Source: Diphasiastrum complanatum
Taxonomy: Eukaryota > Streptophyta > Lycopodiopsida > Lycopodiales > Lycopodiaceae
Direction of reading: 5' to 3'
DNA: 64,000 bases
NCBI GenBank assembly: GCA_029204225.1
Contig: CM055103.1
Span: 26,588,293-26,652,292, forward strand
The notes under the pieces: model-generated
What the model saw: only the letters and a program-made list of their open reading frames with translations
The model's database searches: none
What the model was told of the DNA's origin: nothing
Position numbers and translations under genes: made by a program
In this document: piece by piece, positions 32,443-45,500 of the stretch
How positions within the stretch are numbered: position 1 is the stretch's first letter
Layout: the number at the start of each line of letters is the position of its first letter

Positions 32443-35400
32443 CTAGCTTGGTTCAATCATTGCTTTACTAATCACTCCAAGTGATGATCTGAACTTCATA
32501 AAAGGTGTCTTTTGAAGTGGTTTAGTAAGTAGATCAGCTACACATTCATTGCTTGGAACATTCTCCAAAGCAATCTCCTTGGCTTGCACCATTTCTCTCA
32601 CAAAGTGATGGCATATCTCAATGTGCTTAGATCTTGCATGGAAGATTGGGTTAGATGCAAGGTGTTGGGCTGATATATTGTCATTGTAGATGATTGGTGC
32701 CTCCTCTGAATCCATGATCTTTAGTTCCACCAATAATCTCTTGATCCAAAGTACCTCCTTTGTAGTGGTTGTCAAAGCTTTGTACTCGGCCTCGGTTGAA
32801 GATAGAGATATAGTTTCTTGCTTTTTTGAAAGCCATGAAACCACACCTTCTCCTATGAAAGTTGAATAGGCACTTGTTGATTTCCTATCCCTCTTGTCCC
32901 CTGCAAGATCTGAATCACTAAATGCATGAAGGTTAATCACATCTCCTCTATATAGAATCCCAAAATCCAATGTACCCGAGATGTATCTTAGAATCCTCTT
33001 AGCCTTTTTCCAATGGATATTCAATGGCTTTTGCATGGATTGGCTCAACCTACATACACTAAAGCTAAGATCTGGTCTAGTTATAGTGATCCACATTAAG
33101 GAGCCTATAAGTTGCCTAAACAAAGTGATGTCCATGAAGGATCTTTCATCATCTTCATTTGGCACTTTTACATCTTGCTCCATTGGTGTGTCAACACTTT
33201 TGCATACTTCCATCTTAAACTTCTTCGAAAGACTTTGAGCATAGTTTACTTGACTTATAAAGATAAAATCAGACCCTCTAAGTACTTCTATGCCTAAGAT
33301 TAAGTGAAGACACCCTAGATCTACCATCTTGAACTCTAAGGATAGATCTATCTTGATTTTTTCAATACCATCAACACTATTTCCACTAATGATGATGTCA
33401 TCTACATAAATGAGTAAAAGTACAATACCAACATCATCAAACTTAATGTAAAGAGTAGGATCATATTCACTTTGAACAAAAGAAAGTGAAATAAGATAGC
33501 AATGTAGTCTTGAATTCCAAGATCTCGAGGCTTGCTTCAAGCCATAGATGCTTCTTTGGAGATGGCATACTTTGTTCTCCATTCCATGCTTGATGAACCC
33601 TTGTGGCTGCTCCATATAGATATCCTCTTCCAAAAAACCATTCAAGAAAGCATTAGAGACATCCATTTGACATAGAATCCATCCAAAATGTGATGCAAGT
33701 GCAATGATTAGTCTTATTGTGACCATCTTGGCCACGGGTGCAAAAGTTTCCTCATAGCCTATCCCTCTCTCTTGAGCATAACCTTTTGCAACTAATCTTG
33801 CTTTATGTTTGTTAACACTCCCATTTGCATTCAACTTAAGCTTGAAGACCCACTTGCATTCTATTACATTCCTTTGAGGTCTCTCAACAAGCAACCAAGT
33901 TTCATTCTCAATCAAGGCATCATACTCATCCAACATAGCTTTATACCATTCTTTGGAGTTCAATGCATCTTCAACATTAGACGGTTCTTCAAAACTAGAT
34001 AAAGCATAAGAAGTGGATGAGATACCCTCAACTTGCTGTCCTTTGCCTTGATATGTGAGCCTTGATGGCTCCACTTTTGCCCTTGAAGATCTCCTTGGTG
34101 TGATAGGTGGGTTTGGTGCTTGCTCCTCCATGAGCTCCTCCTCAAAACCAAGATCTTGCTCCTCGGCCATCTTCTTCTTGATTGTTGGAGTGAGCCTTCT
34201 TCAAGCATATGCATATGATGTTCATCAAAGATGAAATCCCTTGAAACAACAAATTTGTTCAAGGATGGGAGATAGACTTTGTAGCCCTTGCTTGAGCTTG
34301 CATATCCAAGCATGATCCCTCTTGTGGAAGATGGATCCTCCTTGGTTCTTGTTTCCAATGGCACATGCACATAACATATACACCCAAAAACTTTCAAGTG
34401 ATTAAGATTGGGTTTCTTTCCATACAACATCTCATAAGGAGTTTTGCCTTCAATTGCTTTGCAAGACACCCTATTCATCAAGTAGTTTGCACATACAAGA
34501 GACTCACCCCAAAAGGATTTGGGCAAACAAGCATCTAATCTTAAAGCATTCACATAATGTTCTATTCCTTCTTTCAGCAACTCCATTTTGTTGAGGAGTG
34601 TAAGGACAAGAAATCTCTTTCTTGATCCCTTCCTCCTCACAAAAGGCCTTGAACTCATTGGAGATGAATTCTCCACCATTGTCACTTCTAAGAATCTTGA
34701 TGCTATGATTATGATGCTTTTCCACAAACAACTTGAACTTTACAAAAGTATCAAATACTTGAGACTTGAAGGAAAGTAAGAACACCCAACAATATCTTGA
34801 GTAGTCATCAATGAAGGTTAAAAACATGGATGAACCTCCATTAGATTTGGTGCTAGCAATGTGCACATCCGAGTGTATGAGTTCAAGAGGATGAGATGAC
34901 TTTGTGATGGAGTTAGGAAACACCTTCTTATGTGCCTTGGATAAGGCACAAGCTTCACAAACCTTGTCTTCCTTCCCAATAGACCTTGGTAGGCCTAAAG
35001 CATACTCCTCCTTGATCATAGCCTCCATGGAACCCGAGTTGACATGTCCAAGTCTTTTGTGCCATAAAGTAAAGGTAGATATCTTGCTCTTCTCGGCCAA
35101 CATGACAACATTAGTATCCACAAATGCATCCAGCTTATAAAGTTTGCCAAGTCTAGTGCCCTTAGCCACTATCTTACCCTTCTTCTTGATGAAACATTCA
35201 TTTGAAGCAAAGTCAACATTGAAACCATTGTCTACCATTTGGCCAACACTTAGTAGATTCTTTGTTATTGTAGGAATGTACAAAACACCTTCTATGTTGA
35301 TCTTTTTGGAAGATCCTAAGTAAAGGGGAATGCTACCAACTCCTTCAATCTTACAAGCTTCATCATTTGCTGTATAGATAGACTTTATAGGTCCATCATA

Positions 35401-36399
35401 AGATAAGAGAGAAGAGAAAAACTCCCTTTTACTAGTCATGTGTGAACTAGCACCCGAGTCAATCCACCAAGGATCTTCTCCTTTGAAGCTTGTTGAAGAA
35501 AATATGGACATCATGAGAGAGTCCTCATGTGAACTCTCCTCCTCCTCCTCTTTGCTCATGTTGGCTTGGCTTTGATCTTGCTTCCTCTTGAAGCATTCCG
35601 AGGCATAATGCCCCATCTTGCTACAATAGTAGCACTTCACCTTTGATTTGTCCTTCTTGACTTTGGTGGTTGATGGAGATGCCTTTGGGGGTCCTTCTTG
35701 ATCCTCAAGCTTTGTAGACTTCTTGAATGTTGATCCTTTGCCTTTGGACTTGCCTTTGCCTTTGGTGAAGAGAGCTTGGTCATCTCCACCTTGGATGGAA
35801 AGCCTATCCATCCTCTCTTGCATTTGGCTCCTTCTTGATTCCTCGGCCATGAGTGTGCCTTGGAGTTCTTCAAGTATGGGTAGCTTACCCATAATTGCAT
35901 ATCCCTGAACCAAATTGTCAAATTCAAAGCTTAGTCCATTCAATATGAGTTGAACAAGCTCTTCATCCTTGATAGGGTCACCTATAAAGGCTAGCTCTTT
36001 GTTCAATTCCTTTACTCTTAGGACAAAAGTATGTGCACTCTCTCCTTTCTTTTGATAGCTTCTATAGATTTGATTCTTCAAAGCTAACATTCTAGTTTGG
36101 TTCTTGGATTCATAGACCTTTTGCAAAGTCTCCCAAGCATCTTGAGCTGAAGTGCAATCTCCTACCTCTCTTAAGAGTTCATTTGCAACATTCATTTTTA
36201 TGCAATGTAGTGCAACATTGCACCTCTTGATGTATTTGGCTTTTTCTTGAGGATGAATAGGTTCACCCTCCTTACCATTTACAATTTCCATCAGATCTTG
36301 CATGATCATGATAGATTCCATTCTAACTTTCCATATGGAATAGTTAGTTTTGTTGAGCCTTTCATTAGTATCCAAAAGATATGCATTTATAGATGTCAT
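32443..36399 (-). pseudogene. Copia Gag-Pol of element H, two frameshifts
   Basis: Starts MTSINAYLLDTNERLNKTNY at 36399 and runs through gag, zinc knuckle CYYCSKMGHYASEC, protease WWIDSGASSHM, GAG-pre-integrase LWHKRLGHVN with both His kept, and integrase (HSDVH; RSDNGGEF; GVAERRNR). It then has RT (QMDVSNAFLNGFLEED; YVDD) and RNase H (SDSDLAGDKRDRKS; CHHFVRE), ending VISKAMIEPS. The frame shifts once just after NRTLCE (about 34540-34560) and once after HMLEEGS (about 34180-34200). All catalytic residues I looked for are present, so only two indels separate it from an intact frame. It is a different copia family from B but of related lineage. Confidence 0.92.
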
Positions 36400-37198
36400 C
36401 TAGTCTCCTAATCAAGGACTTGACACAAATGAAGGTTACTTCTATTGCTTTGATTGAAGGTCTACCTTATCCCACTTCTTAGGGACCTGAAAAGATCAGT
36501 AATAGACTTCCTATAAAGATCTAAGAATGATCTCTAACAAAATCAAATCATAGAATACTAGAAACAATGCACTTGCTTGATTGAAGTAGACAATACTAGT
36601 AGAATTGCCCCTCTTTCTATAAAGAACATTAAAGCTTCCAAATGATCTGATCAAGAGTGAATTTCAGCAACCTAATATACTTCCAAAATCACTTGTAAAA
36701 GATCTAAATGGAACTTAATGAGGATGCAACACAATCTACTATCCAATCACAAGCAAAAAATGATCAAAATTGATGAAAAATTGATCTAATTTGGTGCATA
36801 AGTCAAGCAATGGTTGGACTGAACCTAAATCACTTTAGGAGGTGTCTACTACACCTTAGAACAGCCTTGAAGAGTGCCCAAAACTCTGATCTTCCCTCTT
36901 CTTGAATGCTAGAAAGCCTCCTCTATGAAATCACCTCCAAAACTCGCTTAGAAATCAATGCTTGGAGCAAGCAAAACTTGCTATCTTGGTAATGTGAATT
37001 GAATTCAACTTTGCCTCTGGTTTTAGACACCTAAACACCTGCAAATGAAGTCACACAACACCAATCTCCAATGTATTTGACTCACTTTGAGTTCTAGAAT
37101 CAATACTAGATGCTAAGATCCAATCTACACAAGATTTAGATCAAAAATTGTGATTAAATTGAATGAAAACCAAGGATTTAGCTCATTTCAGCCTTTAG
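36400..37198 (-). other. Untranslated leader of element H
   Basis: Lies between gag start and primer site; no frames of note. Confidence 0.75.
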
Positions 37199-37210
37199 GC
37201 TCTGATACCA
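37199..37210 (-). promoter_or_regulatory. Primer-binding site of element H
   Basis: GCTCTGATACCA on the plus strand, that is TGGTATCAGAGC on the element strand, directly next to the 5' LTR end. Confidence 0.92.
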
Positions 37211-37842
37211 TGTAAAAATTACAGCAAATAAGGATCCTAAAACACTTGAAATGATTAGGGAAACAATAGATTATGATTTCATAAGATTAGCACAAGTTGA
37301 ACCATCAAAATCCATCAAAAATCTATGCTTGAACCTCACTAAATGGCCCAAATCCTTGAAGAAGGCTTCACACGTGTGAAAGTACGGCCTCCCACAGTCT
37401 GAGTACTGTACACCAGACCTACATTCAATCCTATAATCATTCGTAATCACAAGTACTCAAACAATTATGAACATAGAGAGCAATTGCACCATTATGAGAG
37501 AAAAAACATGAAATTGCTTGATTGATTTTGGTGAGATATCATCACCTATATATACATGATCCATCACGGTTTTGGGCAGGTATGAGTAGCCCTAAACCTA
37601 TCCCTAATGCTAATTTTGGTGGATCTTTCATCCCTACCAAGTTAGGGTTGGAATCTTGGAGATCCCTCAACAATGCAAAAATTACCAAAAATAGCTCCTA
37701 TTTTTTCTCCCTTGTATCTAAGCATAATTTGGACTCATTCCAAAGGTTCTAACACTTAGGTCTACTTGAGAACATCCTTATGAATGGAATCCTATGCTAT
37801 TTGGCACGTGTGACAAGCCACATCATGACCATCTAACTATTT
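37211..37842 (-). repeat. 5' LTR of element H, outer end truncated
   Basis: Nearly identical to 31747-32378. Similarity ends after CATCTAACTATTTA at 37842, leaving about 49 bases short of the LTR start. Confidence 0.9.
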
Positions 37843-38024
37843 AAATTGTACGATGCTATTTAAACCGATTAAACTCTAGAGTATTTGTACTCCCATTAAA
37901 TGGAGTTAAATTGTATTTTTTTGGGTTTTCTCCTTTTCAAATCAGTAGAACACCGATCAATTGGTTATTGTGGTTTTGATGATTTTGGTCATTAAAATTG
38001 AATAAACCAAAGCTTTTGAGATAC

Positions 38025-38667
38025 TTGTTAAATAATTAATGGTGAAAAATTCATAATATTTGGAGGTAATTCTTTATTCAACAATATTATTTGGAGTGAA
38101 TACAATGTAGGAATACACGAATCCAAATCTTATTTCTCATTAATTACAGATAATTTTAATGAAGTAATTCTTAAGCCAGTAAGTGAAAAGGGCGAACAGT
38201 CCAGCAGCTTTTCTATCTGTGTATAGCGTAGATGAATGCTTGTTGTAATTGAATGCACTCTATCGTTGTTTGATCGCGCTTGTTTACTCACTCTAATCAG
38301 AACACGGACGTCTACAACTCCTCAGTTTTCGATCAGACGATGGTTGTCTTTGACGCTTGAGGAACTTGCGATATCATATTGCTCTTCCATTTATTTTAGG
38401 ACTATACTTCATATTGAATCTGATTTTAGTAGTACCACACACAAACCATCTCTAATCTCTTCGCTGGACTGTACTCTCGTTTTAGAGTATGAATTAAATT
38501 TTAAGATCCTATTGGGCAATCAGAACACATAAAGTTGTGATTATCTCTAGCATAAACTATCTATTAGACTGTTTTTGCACCTTGCAGCCGATTAGAATGC
38601 GAGAACTGTTTCGCAATATTCCTGCTCTCTTTTCCGTTCTCGTTCTTCTATCTCCCTTGCCCCATCA
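38025..38667 (+). repeat. Probable LTR of a further copia-type element (start uncertain)
   Basis: It ends in CCCCATCA just before a primer site. A plausible start is TGTTAAATAATTAATGG at 38025, giving 643 bp. No second copy was found in the window, so the start is a guess. 37843-38024 holds nothing recognised. Confidence 0.45.
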
Positions 38668-38670
38668 GAT

Positions 38671-38682
38671 TGGTATCAGAGC
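38671..38682 (+). promoter_or_regulatory. Primer-binding site, copia type
   Basis: TGGTATCAGAGC three bases after the CA end of the LTR. Confidence 0.85.
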
Positions 38683-38735
38683 ATAGCTCAAATAAACCGA
38701 GAGATTAAGTTTGTTCCATTTATATTACTGTTATC

Positions 38736-38965
38736 ATGTCTCATCAACCGAATCAGAATACATTGCTGCCACGAATGTACTAAGAAGGCAATTTGGCTGA
38801 GGCACCTGCTAGCAAAAATCGACCTTGCACAATCACATCCAACAATTATTTTCTGTGACAATCAAAACACCATTGCTCAATCCGAAATTTCATTCATGAA
38901 GCAAGCATATCGATTCTACTGTGATATCTCCATCAACATAGTCTTTTATGGAACTAATGTGAAAT
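38736..38965 (+). pseudogene. Gag start fused to RNase H: internal deletion of a copia element
   Basis: An ATG at 38736 opens MSHQPNQNTLLPRMY, as expected for gag. Directly after it, in another frame, comes the RNase H end TKKAIWLRHLLAKIDLAQSH, then IIFCDNQNTIAQSE. Nearly all of gag-pol is thus missing between two adjacent points, a deletion derivative. Confidence 0.7.
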
Positions 38966-39774
38966 GATACGCAAAAGAAACGCGAAACAAAACAATTCGG
39001 ATGGATTTCAGATATGATTGCTGGTCACTGCCAGTTGTATCATTCCTATAGTCCTCCAGAATGTAGACAGACACTGCTGATCTACATTTTGATTAACACA
39101 ACATTCAACAAAATTCAAACCAAGGTGCGGAATTAAATGAACAAGTGAATCAGACACACGAATCATAGCAGACTAATTTACATTCAAGATCAGACAAGAT
39201 AAGAGTGATATGTGTGCAATGGCTACAAAATCATCTATTGATTTTTTCTGATTCTTCAAGCCCTGCATGCACATCCACGCAGTGCGTTGGTGTGAGAGAA
39301 ATACATTTCTCTCACGAATTCGTGTCTCGCTTACTAGCGGACTTGTGGATCTACAGATCCTATGCAGAATTGTCTCGCACGCAGGCGGACTCGTATTCTG
39401 TATTTTCGTCTTCTTGCTTACTAGCATTAGACTTCTTCGTATATGTATATCATGCATCAACCAGAAAGTATATAGTCGCGTCGTGTAACTTCAAGATTAG
39501 AGTGATTAAACATCTACAACTAATCACGAATTACAAGAGTGGCAAATTAGCCACGACCTAGAGTGTATCTGCTAATGTCATGATATCAGATCAGATATCT
39601 ATACTTCTTGGTACTTGCATGATCTTGCTGGTCCTTTTTGGAGCATGAGGGCAGAAAAAAGGTGTCGCGACGATTTTCGTGTCGTTTCGTGTCTTTTGAC
39701 TTTCGCGTCGTTTGACTTTCTCCCTCTGTACCGCGAAAAATTCTCTTTCGTGAACTTTTCTCGTTCGTGCCTTT
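38966..39774. other. Probable LTR body of minus-strand element K
   Basis: DNA to the right of the deleted copia element and left of K's recognisable LTR start. Rich in TTTCGTG/CACGAAA and TTCGCGAA words. The outer LTR end was not located. Confidence 0.35.
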
Positions 39775-39899
39775 TTCGTCAGCGTGTTCGTGAACATTTC
39801 TGCTTCATGTCCTTTGACTTTCGCGTTCGCGAACAATTTTGTCAGAGAGAGGGCTGAAAGCTAGCAAAGCTTTGGTAATAGAAACGTTTTGTTTCTTCA
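39775..39899 (-). repeat. Start of 3' LTR of element K (matches 41800-41924)
   Basis: On the minus strand it begins TGAAGAAACAAAACGTTTC, follows a purine tract (TTTGAGAGGGAGC), and is repeated with few changes at 41800-41924. Contains TTCGCGAA palindromes. Confidence 0.75.
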
Positions 39900-41799
39900 G
39901 CTCCCTCTCAAAGCATGATAGCTTGACGATTCCAAGGCCGCTCCTCTGTCTCTTGAATAGACCTTTGTCTAGGGCCTTTGTGAAAATGTCAACAACCATG
40001 TCTTTCGTTCCAATGAAGGTGGTCTGCAACATCTTCTTGCCAATCAGGTCCCTGATCAAGTGGTACTTGATCGTAATGTGTTTTGTTCTTGAGTGAGACA
40101 CAAGGTCTTTCGTCAGATGTATTGCAGATGTGTTATCCATCTGCAAAACCAGAGGCTTGTTCCTTGTTTTGTCCAATTCGTCCAGGAATTGTTTGATCCA
40201 AATTATTTCATTGGCCATCTTTGTTGATGCAATGTAGTCTGCTTCGCAGGATGACTTAGCTGCAATGGTCTGTTTCTTGCGGACCCAGAGAATTGCCGCT
40301 CTTGACGCGATGGTGCATCCTCCTGAGACACTTTTACAATCATCCTTTAGGGATGCTCAGCTAGCATCATTGTAGGAAAGCATCTTGAACCCTGTATCAC
40401 GACAATAACACAAGCCATAATCTCTCGTTAATTGAAGATATTGCAAAATTTGTTTTGCAATCTTCCAATGTGTTGAGCCTGGATTCGTATAGAATTGGCT
40501 CATCATGAACACTGCATAAGCGATGTCAGGGCGTGTGTTGTTTGCAAGGTACATCAGCGAACCTATCAGCTTCCTGTAAGGTGTGAGCTACATTTGTTCT
40601 CTCTCTTCTTCAGTCCTCGGACAATCATCGTTTGTCAGCACTATTCCTGCGAGCATTGGAGTATTTGCTCCTTTGCAATACAGCATCCCAAAATCCTCTA
40701 GGATTTTTTGGGTGTATCTGGACTGCTGAAGGTACAGCTTACCTCCCTCATAGTCTCTTTCAATTTGCAAGCCGAGGTAACACCTGGCTTCTCCTAGATC
40801 CACAATCTCGAAATGTTTCGAGATGTCTTCCTTCACTTCAGCAATCAACTTCTCACTCTTGCAGAGTATCAGAGTGTCATCCACATATACAGCCACAATA
40901 ATGATCTGCCCATCTGTAACTCTGACATACACATTGGAATCAGCCATCAGTGGCCTGAATCCTAATGATTTTAGGGCTTGATCCTTCTTTTTGCACCATT
41001 GTCGAACTGACTGTTTCAGACCGTAGATACATCTATGCATTCTGCATGCATAGTCAGGAAGTGAATTCGAGACATATCCTGGGGGTTGATCCATGTAGAC
41101 CTCCTCGTCTAACTCACCATGCAAGAAGGCTGTCTTCTTGTCCACAATGTGGATCCTGAGGTCATAAGCAGTTACATATGCAAATAACAAGCATAGGGAC
41201 GAATGTTTGACGACATGAGAGAAGGTTTCAGAGTAGTCAATACCACATATGTGAGAAAATCCCTTCGCTGCCAGTTTTGCCTTGTATTTTGAGACATTCT
41301 CATCTGGTCCATACTTGAGCTTGAAAACCCATTTGTATTTGATAGTCTTGCGCTTAAGTGGTAATGGCTGCAACGTCCATACCTAGTTCTTCCTCATGGA
41401 TTCCATCTCTTCGTTCATGGCTTGGATCCATTTGTCCTTCTCTGGACATTCAATTGCTTCCTCGAAAGTTTGTGGTTCGCCACTGAATCCACAGATCTCT
41501 TCTAATGTAGAAGCAGAGCTGTCTGGCACGTATCTTGCTGGCGCTCTTCGTGGTCTTGTTGACCTTCTAGGAGATCCTTCTGGGACAACAATGCCTTTGT
41601 CTTTGTCTGCTCTGCTAGGTCCGGAACCATCTTGGTTTACAAGTATTGTAGCAGTAGGCTACCTCTCGAATCTTTTGTCTTCAGATTCGTCACTCGAATG
41701 GGAAGCGACTCGAAAATCTTTGTTTTCGTGTTCGTCTTCTGCTCCCTCTATCACTGGTGGCAAATCATAGTACTGCCTTTCCATAACCTCATAGCTGAC
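39900..41799 (-). pseudogene. Copia pol of element K, RT and RNase H, internally deleted
   Basis: Minus strand: an acidic linker, then RT (KYKWVFKLKYGPDENVSKYK, AFLHGELDEEVYMDQPPGY, CIYGLKQSVRQW, VAVYVDDTLILCK) and RNase H (NTRPDIAYAVFMMSQF, HWKIAKQILQYLQL, LQMDNTSAIHLTKD, SRTKHITIKYHLIRD). Stops occur near 41383, 40589 and 40355. Gag, protease and integrase are absent because the 5' LTR start is fused directly to the linker before RT. The frame has no stop before the polypurine tract and runs into the LTR. Confidence 0.88.
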
Positions 41800-41924
41800 T
41801 TCGTAAGCGTGTTCGCGAACATTTCTGCTGCGTGTCCTTTGACTTTCGCATTCGCGAACATTTTCGTCAGAGAGAGGGCTGAAAGCTAGCAAAGCTTTGG
41901 TTATAGAAACGTTTTGTTTCTTCA
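41800..41924 (-). repeat. Residual 5' LTR start of element K
   Basis: 125 bp matching 39775-39899. On its outer side (41925 onward) foreign DNA begins. Confidence 0.75.
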
Positions 41925-42125
41925 GGAACTTTTTGATGCTTCGAATCCCTTAGAGGCTAAAGAACAGTTTGTTATGCCTCAGAGCCCAGCTAGGCCCTTT
42001 GATCTCAACTCCCCTAAAATGGGATTCGATCAGTTCCTAGACGCCTCCAAATCTTAGATTCTGCACAACTGACTTTGTCGACGTCGAAGTGAATACATAA
42101 CCTAATGACTTTCCAACAGAAGAGT
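41925..42125 (+). other. Short open segment, possibly a host exon end
   Basis: The plus frame from 41926 reads ELFDASNPLEAKEQFVMP, then RPFDLNSPKMGFDQFL and a stop near 42057. Composition is gene-like (FDLNSP resembles an EAR-type motif) but no family is recognised. The remainder to 42125 flanks the next element. Confidence 0.3.
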
Positions 42126-42537
42126 TGTCATGGCCATATTCGGTTAAGGACCTGGAATGTCTTAATATGGTAGACAGGCCCTCCGGTATTTGAGATTGTT
42201 GGTCACTCCATGATTTATTTCCATGTCAAGGCCAGTTTGTGACTAATAACTTTGAGAGGACCCAGACACTCTAATTGAGACATATGGAGTATTGCATGTC
42301 TGTGTGACGGATATAGGCAGGAGTACTCCATGAAGAGATGAGACCTATTTATACTTGACCTGCATGGGGGTTGCATGGTTTCATGCACAAGACTCTACTC
42401 TCTATATAATGAGGTAGGGATTCTCCCGTCGACATATTGGGTTTAGGTCACCAGTTTATCTCTTCTCCTCTTGCTTCACATGGTATGGCTTGAGGGGTAG
42501 ATCGAGGTTTGATCTAGGTTTGGTTGGGCAGTTTGGC
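42126..42537 (+). repeat. Left LTR, 3' end missing
   Basis: Matches 48096-48510 and then diverges after GGTTTGGC. The last 66 bp of the LTR and the primer site are absent. Contains CTCTATATAATGAGG, a TATA-box candidate near 42400. Confidence 0.85.
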
Positions 42538-45500
42538 AAATTCGGGATAAGTAACATACTTTTGGAAATTATGGTAGAGTGCACTTCTACATGGATTCTT
42601 TGGTAAAGGATGCTGCGAATTTGAAGGAATCTATTTGCAATTTCATGATTTCTTGAGGAAGTTTTCACAAATGGTGTGAGTGATCTGCAAAGGTTAATTT
42701 GGTTACTTGGTTCATTGCTAGTTTTCGCTCAGATGAAGTTATGACTTGCCTGCATCAGTACACTATGCTCTAAATCATGTTATTTGTTCAAGATCATAAA
42801 TGATTTGTTTGTAAATTGTCCGGTTAGTATGGACTATTGGAGCATAAGCACATGATTCCAGTTATTACATGCATAGGATGAAGGATTGTTTTGCTCAAAT
42901 CCTTCTGTAAACCTGCATGTTGAGAGCATAAAGCAGAGTTGCAGTTTACTAATATTCTGAATCTGAGAGAAAAGTGAACCTATGAATATAAGTTAAGATC
43001 AATAACTTCCGTGGATGCTTCTCTTTGAGCTGTAGGCCGTTAGGAGCCAGAGGTCAATCTACAGATGATTGTTGTCCAGCGGTCGAATTTGTAGAATGAA
43101 GAGAGCTGTAATCTTGATTTTAAAAACACCCTGCTAATCACAAGTTCACCTTTGAGTTGTAGCATCCCTCTGTGGAAAGAGATTAAAGCTGTCTCTGGCT
43201 GTTGGGTTTCTGAATCGGAGAGTCCTGCAAGAAGCCTTTTGAATGGTTGTCTTCAGCCCTACAGAAAGATACGCTCAGAAAAAAGCTGACAGCGATCTAG
43301 GGCTGATGGTACACATGAGGCTTTTGCAATTTTGTCTTTTGCAAAATCTGTTGGAGATGCATCCATTATTGTGAAGTGGAGCGCATTTTGACCAGCGAGA
43401 TTGGAACCCTTTCTATCCAAAGCAGTGAAGAGTGTGAAGCTGCAGCATTGAGGTGCGATGGAGCGAATTAAGTTCCAAGTAGTTCGTTCTCTCTCTCAAT
43501 TGATGCGGATAGATGCGGCTGGATACTCGGGTGGATGCTTCATGGAACACAGCTGTGGCGGCCAGAATATTAATGAGAAACCCTTAGGGTTTGCATGAGG
43601 CTTTTCCAAAACCCTTGCAAAAATTTATTTTGGGGTCAACTTTGGCCTTGCATGGAATTTTTGGAGTTAAAAATTCTTTGGAATTTTATGGTTCTTTTAT
43701 AAAAGAAATTTCATTTTCTTTTAAATGCATGGCCATAGGGGTTGTCAATTTAGTAACAAATATGTGGCCCAGAGTGTCTTGTTGAACCTCAGCTCCATTT
43801 TTTCTTTTGGCATGCGGTAATGGTTTCGAAAAGGAGATTTATGAGATAATCTGCGTAAACCAGCAGTGAAGAATAGAATTATCGATTCTTCGGGGCATTG
43901 CCGAGAAAATGGTGTTGTGAGATATTTTGCTATCCTGACTTATAGTCTATGAGCTTGGTTTGCAGATTTAGGATTTACAGCAAGATATTCGTTCCTCATG
44001 GGTTACCTTTCCAAAACGGTACCCGGTCAAAGAAAATTTGATTTTTCTGGTACTGTATTTGGTGGTGACTAAAATTTGAAGCTAAGTTTTCCCTAGATTG
44101 AAAGTTAAAATTGAATTTTTTTTGTTGAATTTCGAACTTGGTTAAAGTTTGAAATCTGTTACTTGTCTGATATATTTCTAATTGATAGTGATCGTTGGAA
44201 ATGGGTCAAGTAAACATTTGTGCAAGATACTCGTCAAAATTGAGGGTAAAACCATTAAACAATATGAAATGGCCAGATAAAATGAATGATGACAGAACCC
44301 TTTATCCGATCAGATGGAATCTTGTTTGGGTACAGTTTAAGAGTTTCTGAAATCCTATTGGTAGGATTTTCATTCATGTAATTTCATATTCTGAGTTTGG
44401 ATAGTTTTTGTCAATATTGATGGAGTAATGCCAGACAAGTCAATAAAAGAAAAAACAAACAGTCCAATTCTATTGGAAAAATTGTAATAATCGGAAGTAT
44501 ATAACTGATTTCCTTTCCAGTAAAATCCTATGGTGAATTATATTCAAAAGATCAGACTAGTACTGTTTCACATACTAGTAGATGATTTTTTATTTATCAG
44601 TTATTCAGCCCAGGTATAGGATAGAAATGAAATTGTTTCATAATTTTTTCTACAGTAATTAATTTTTAAACATTTATTAATGTCGTTACGTCTTCTTGAT
44701 ATCTTAGTTGAAGGATTTTCAGGGAACTGAAAATTCTGAGGGAAGAAGAGTGGACATCAGAGGTAGTAAGTGTGATCGGGAAATGTATTACGCGGTTAGG
44801 ATTTTAGGTAACTCCCAGTAAATAATTGCTTAATACCGGTTATTAATTTTCTGGATAGAATTCTTTTAGTTGAATTCACAACTTATATCTTTGTAACCAT
44901 TGAGTTATCCGCAGTTTTGGATGTCAATTGTGATGTTAGAAGTAGAATCTGAATTACATTGGATCTGTTAATTGATAGAGGCTTGTCCCTGGAGTTAATG
45001 CTCTTGGATCCATGGGGATTCGAAGCTTATCATTAACCAGAAAGGATCATAGTGTAATATTGAACCATGTTCATTTTCTTTTTTTAGATCACAAGGTCAA
45101 GTGTGGATTGTGGTATCCATCTGATAGTCATGCAAGTCATCCAAATAAATGGATTCTCCAGTGTTGGGAGCAAGAGATAATATCCTATATGGGTTATAGG
45201 ACAGCTAAATGATTAATGGATCTCTAGAATATCAGATCAGACGGTTAAGAGTTTTCTGGAAGGAAAAGCTGATGGTATGGGACATCAGTAATTTTGGAAA
45301 GGGAATTCTAGGACTGTAAAGATCTGATGATCAATGGTGTGTTTTAGTACCTAGTCGCGATATGGAAAAAATAAAACCGTTTGATCAAATGTGGGGTATT
45401 TTGGAACATTTTGAGGTTTAATCTAGATCCCAATGTGGTATCTCATTATTTACAAAATCAGAGGCCCTCAAATCTATTTCTCGCATTCTTAATTAATCCT

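Larger units (their letters stand above)
31747..37842 (-). mobile_element. Nearly complete Ty1/copia element H, reverse orientation
   Basis: Minus-strand element of about 6.1 kb: 5' LTR (37842 down to 37211), primer site, leader, gag-pol (36399 to 32443), polypurine tract and 3' LTR (32428 to 31747). The two LTRs differ at about six of roughly 632 compared positions (about 1 %), so it is young. The outer about 49 bases of the 5' LTR (starting TGTTAAAAATTCAC) are missing where it meets foreign DNA at 37843, so no target duplication can be tested. Two frameshifts break the polyprotein. Confidence 0.93.

Noticed and set aside
39173-39561. Frames of 95-118 codons on both strands near 39.2-39.6 kb
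   Set aside because: They fall in the probable LTR body of element K and have no family features; open by chance.
41908-41924. Splice acceptor TTTTGTTTCTTCAG before the open segment at 41926
   Set aside because: The same bases are the LTR start of element K and are repeated at 39899, so the acceptor look is probably coincidental.
42467-42479. CACATGGTATGGCTT as a primer-binding site for the 42-48 kb element
   Set aside because: It lies within the LTR and also occurs in the right LTR, and lacks the TCAGAGC part.
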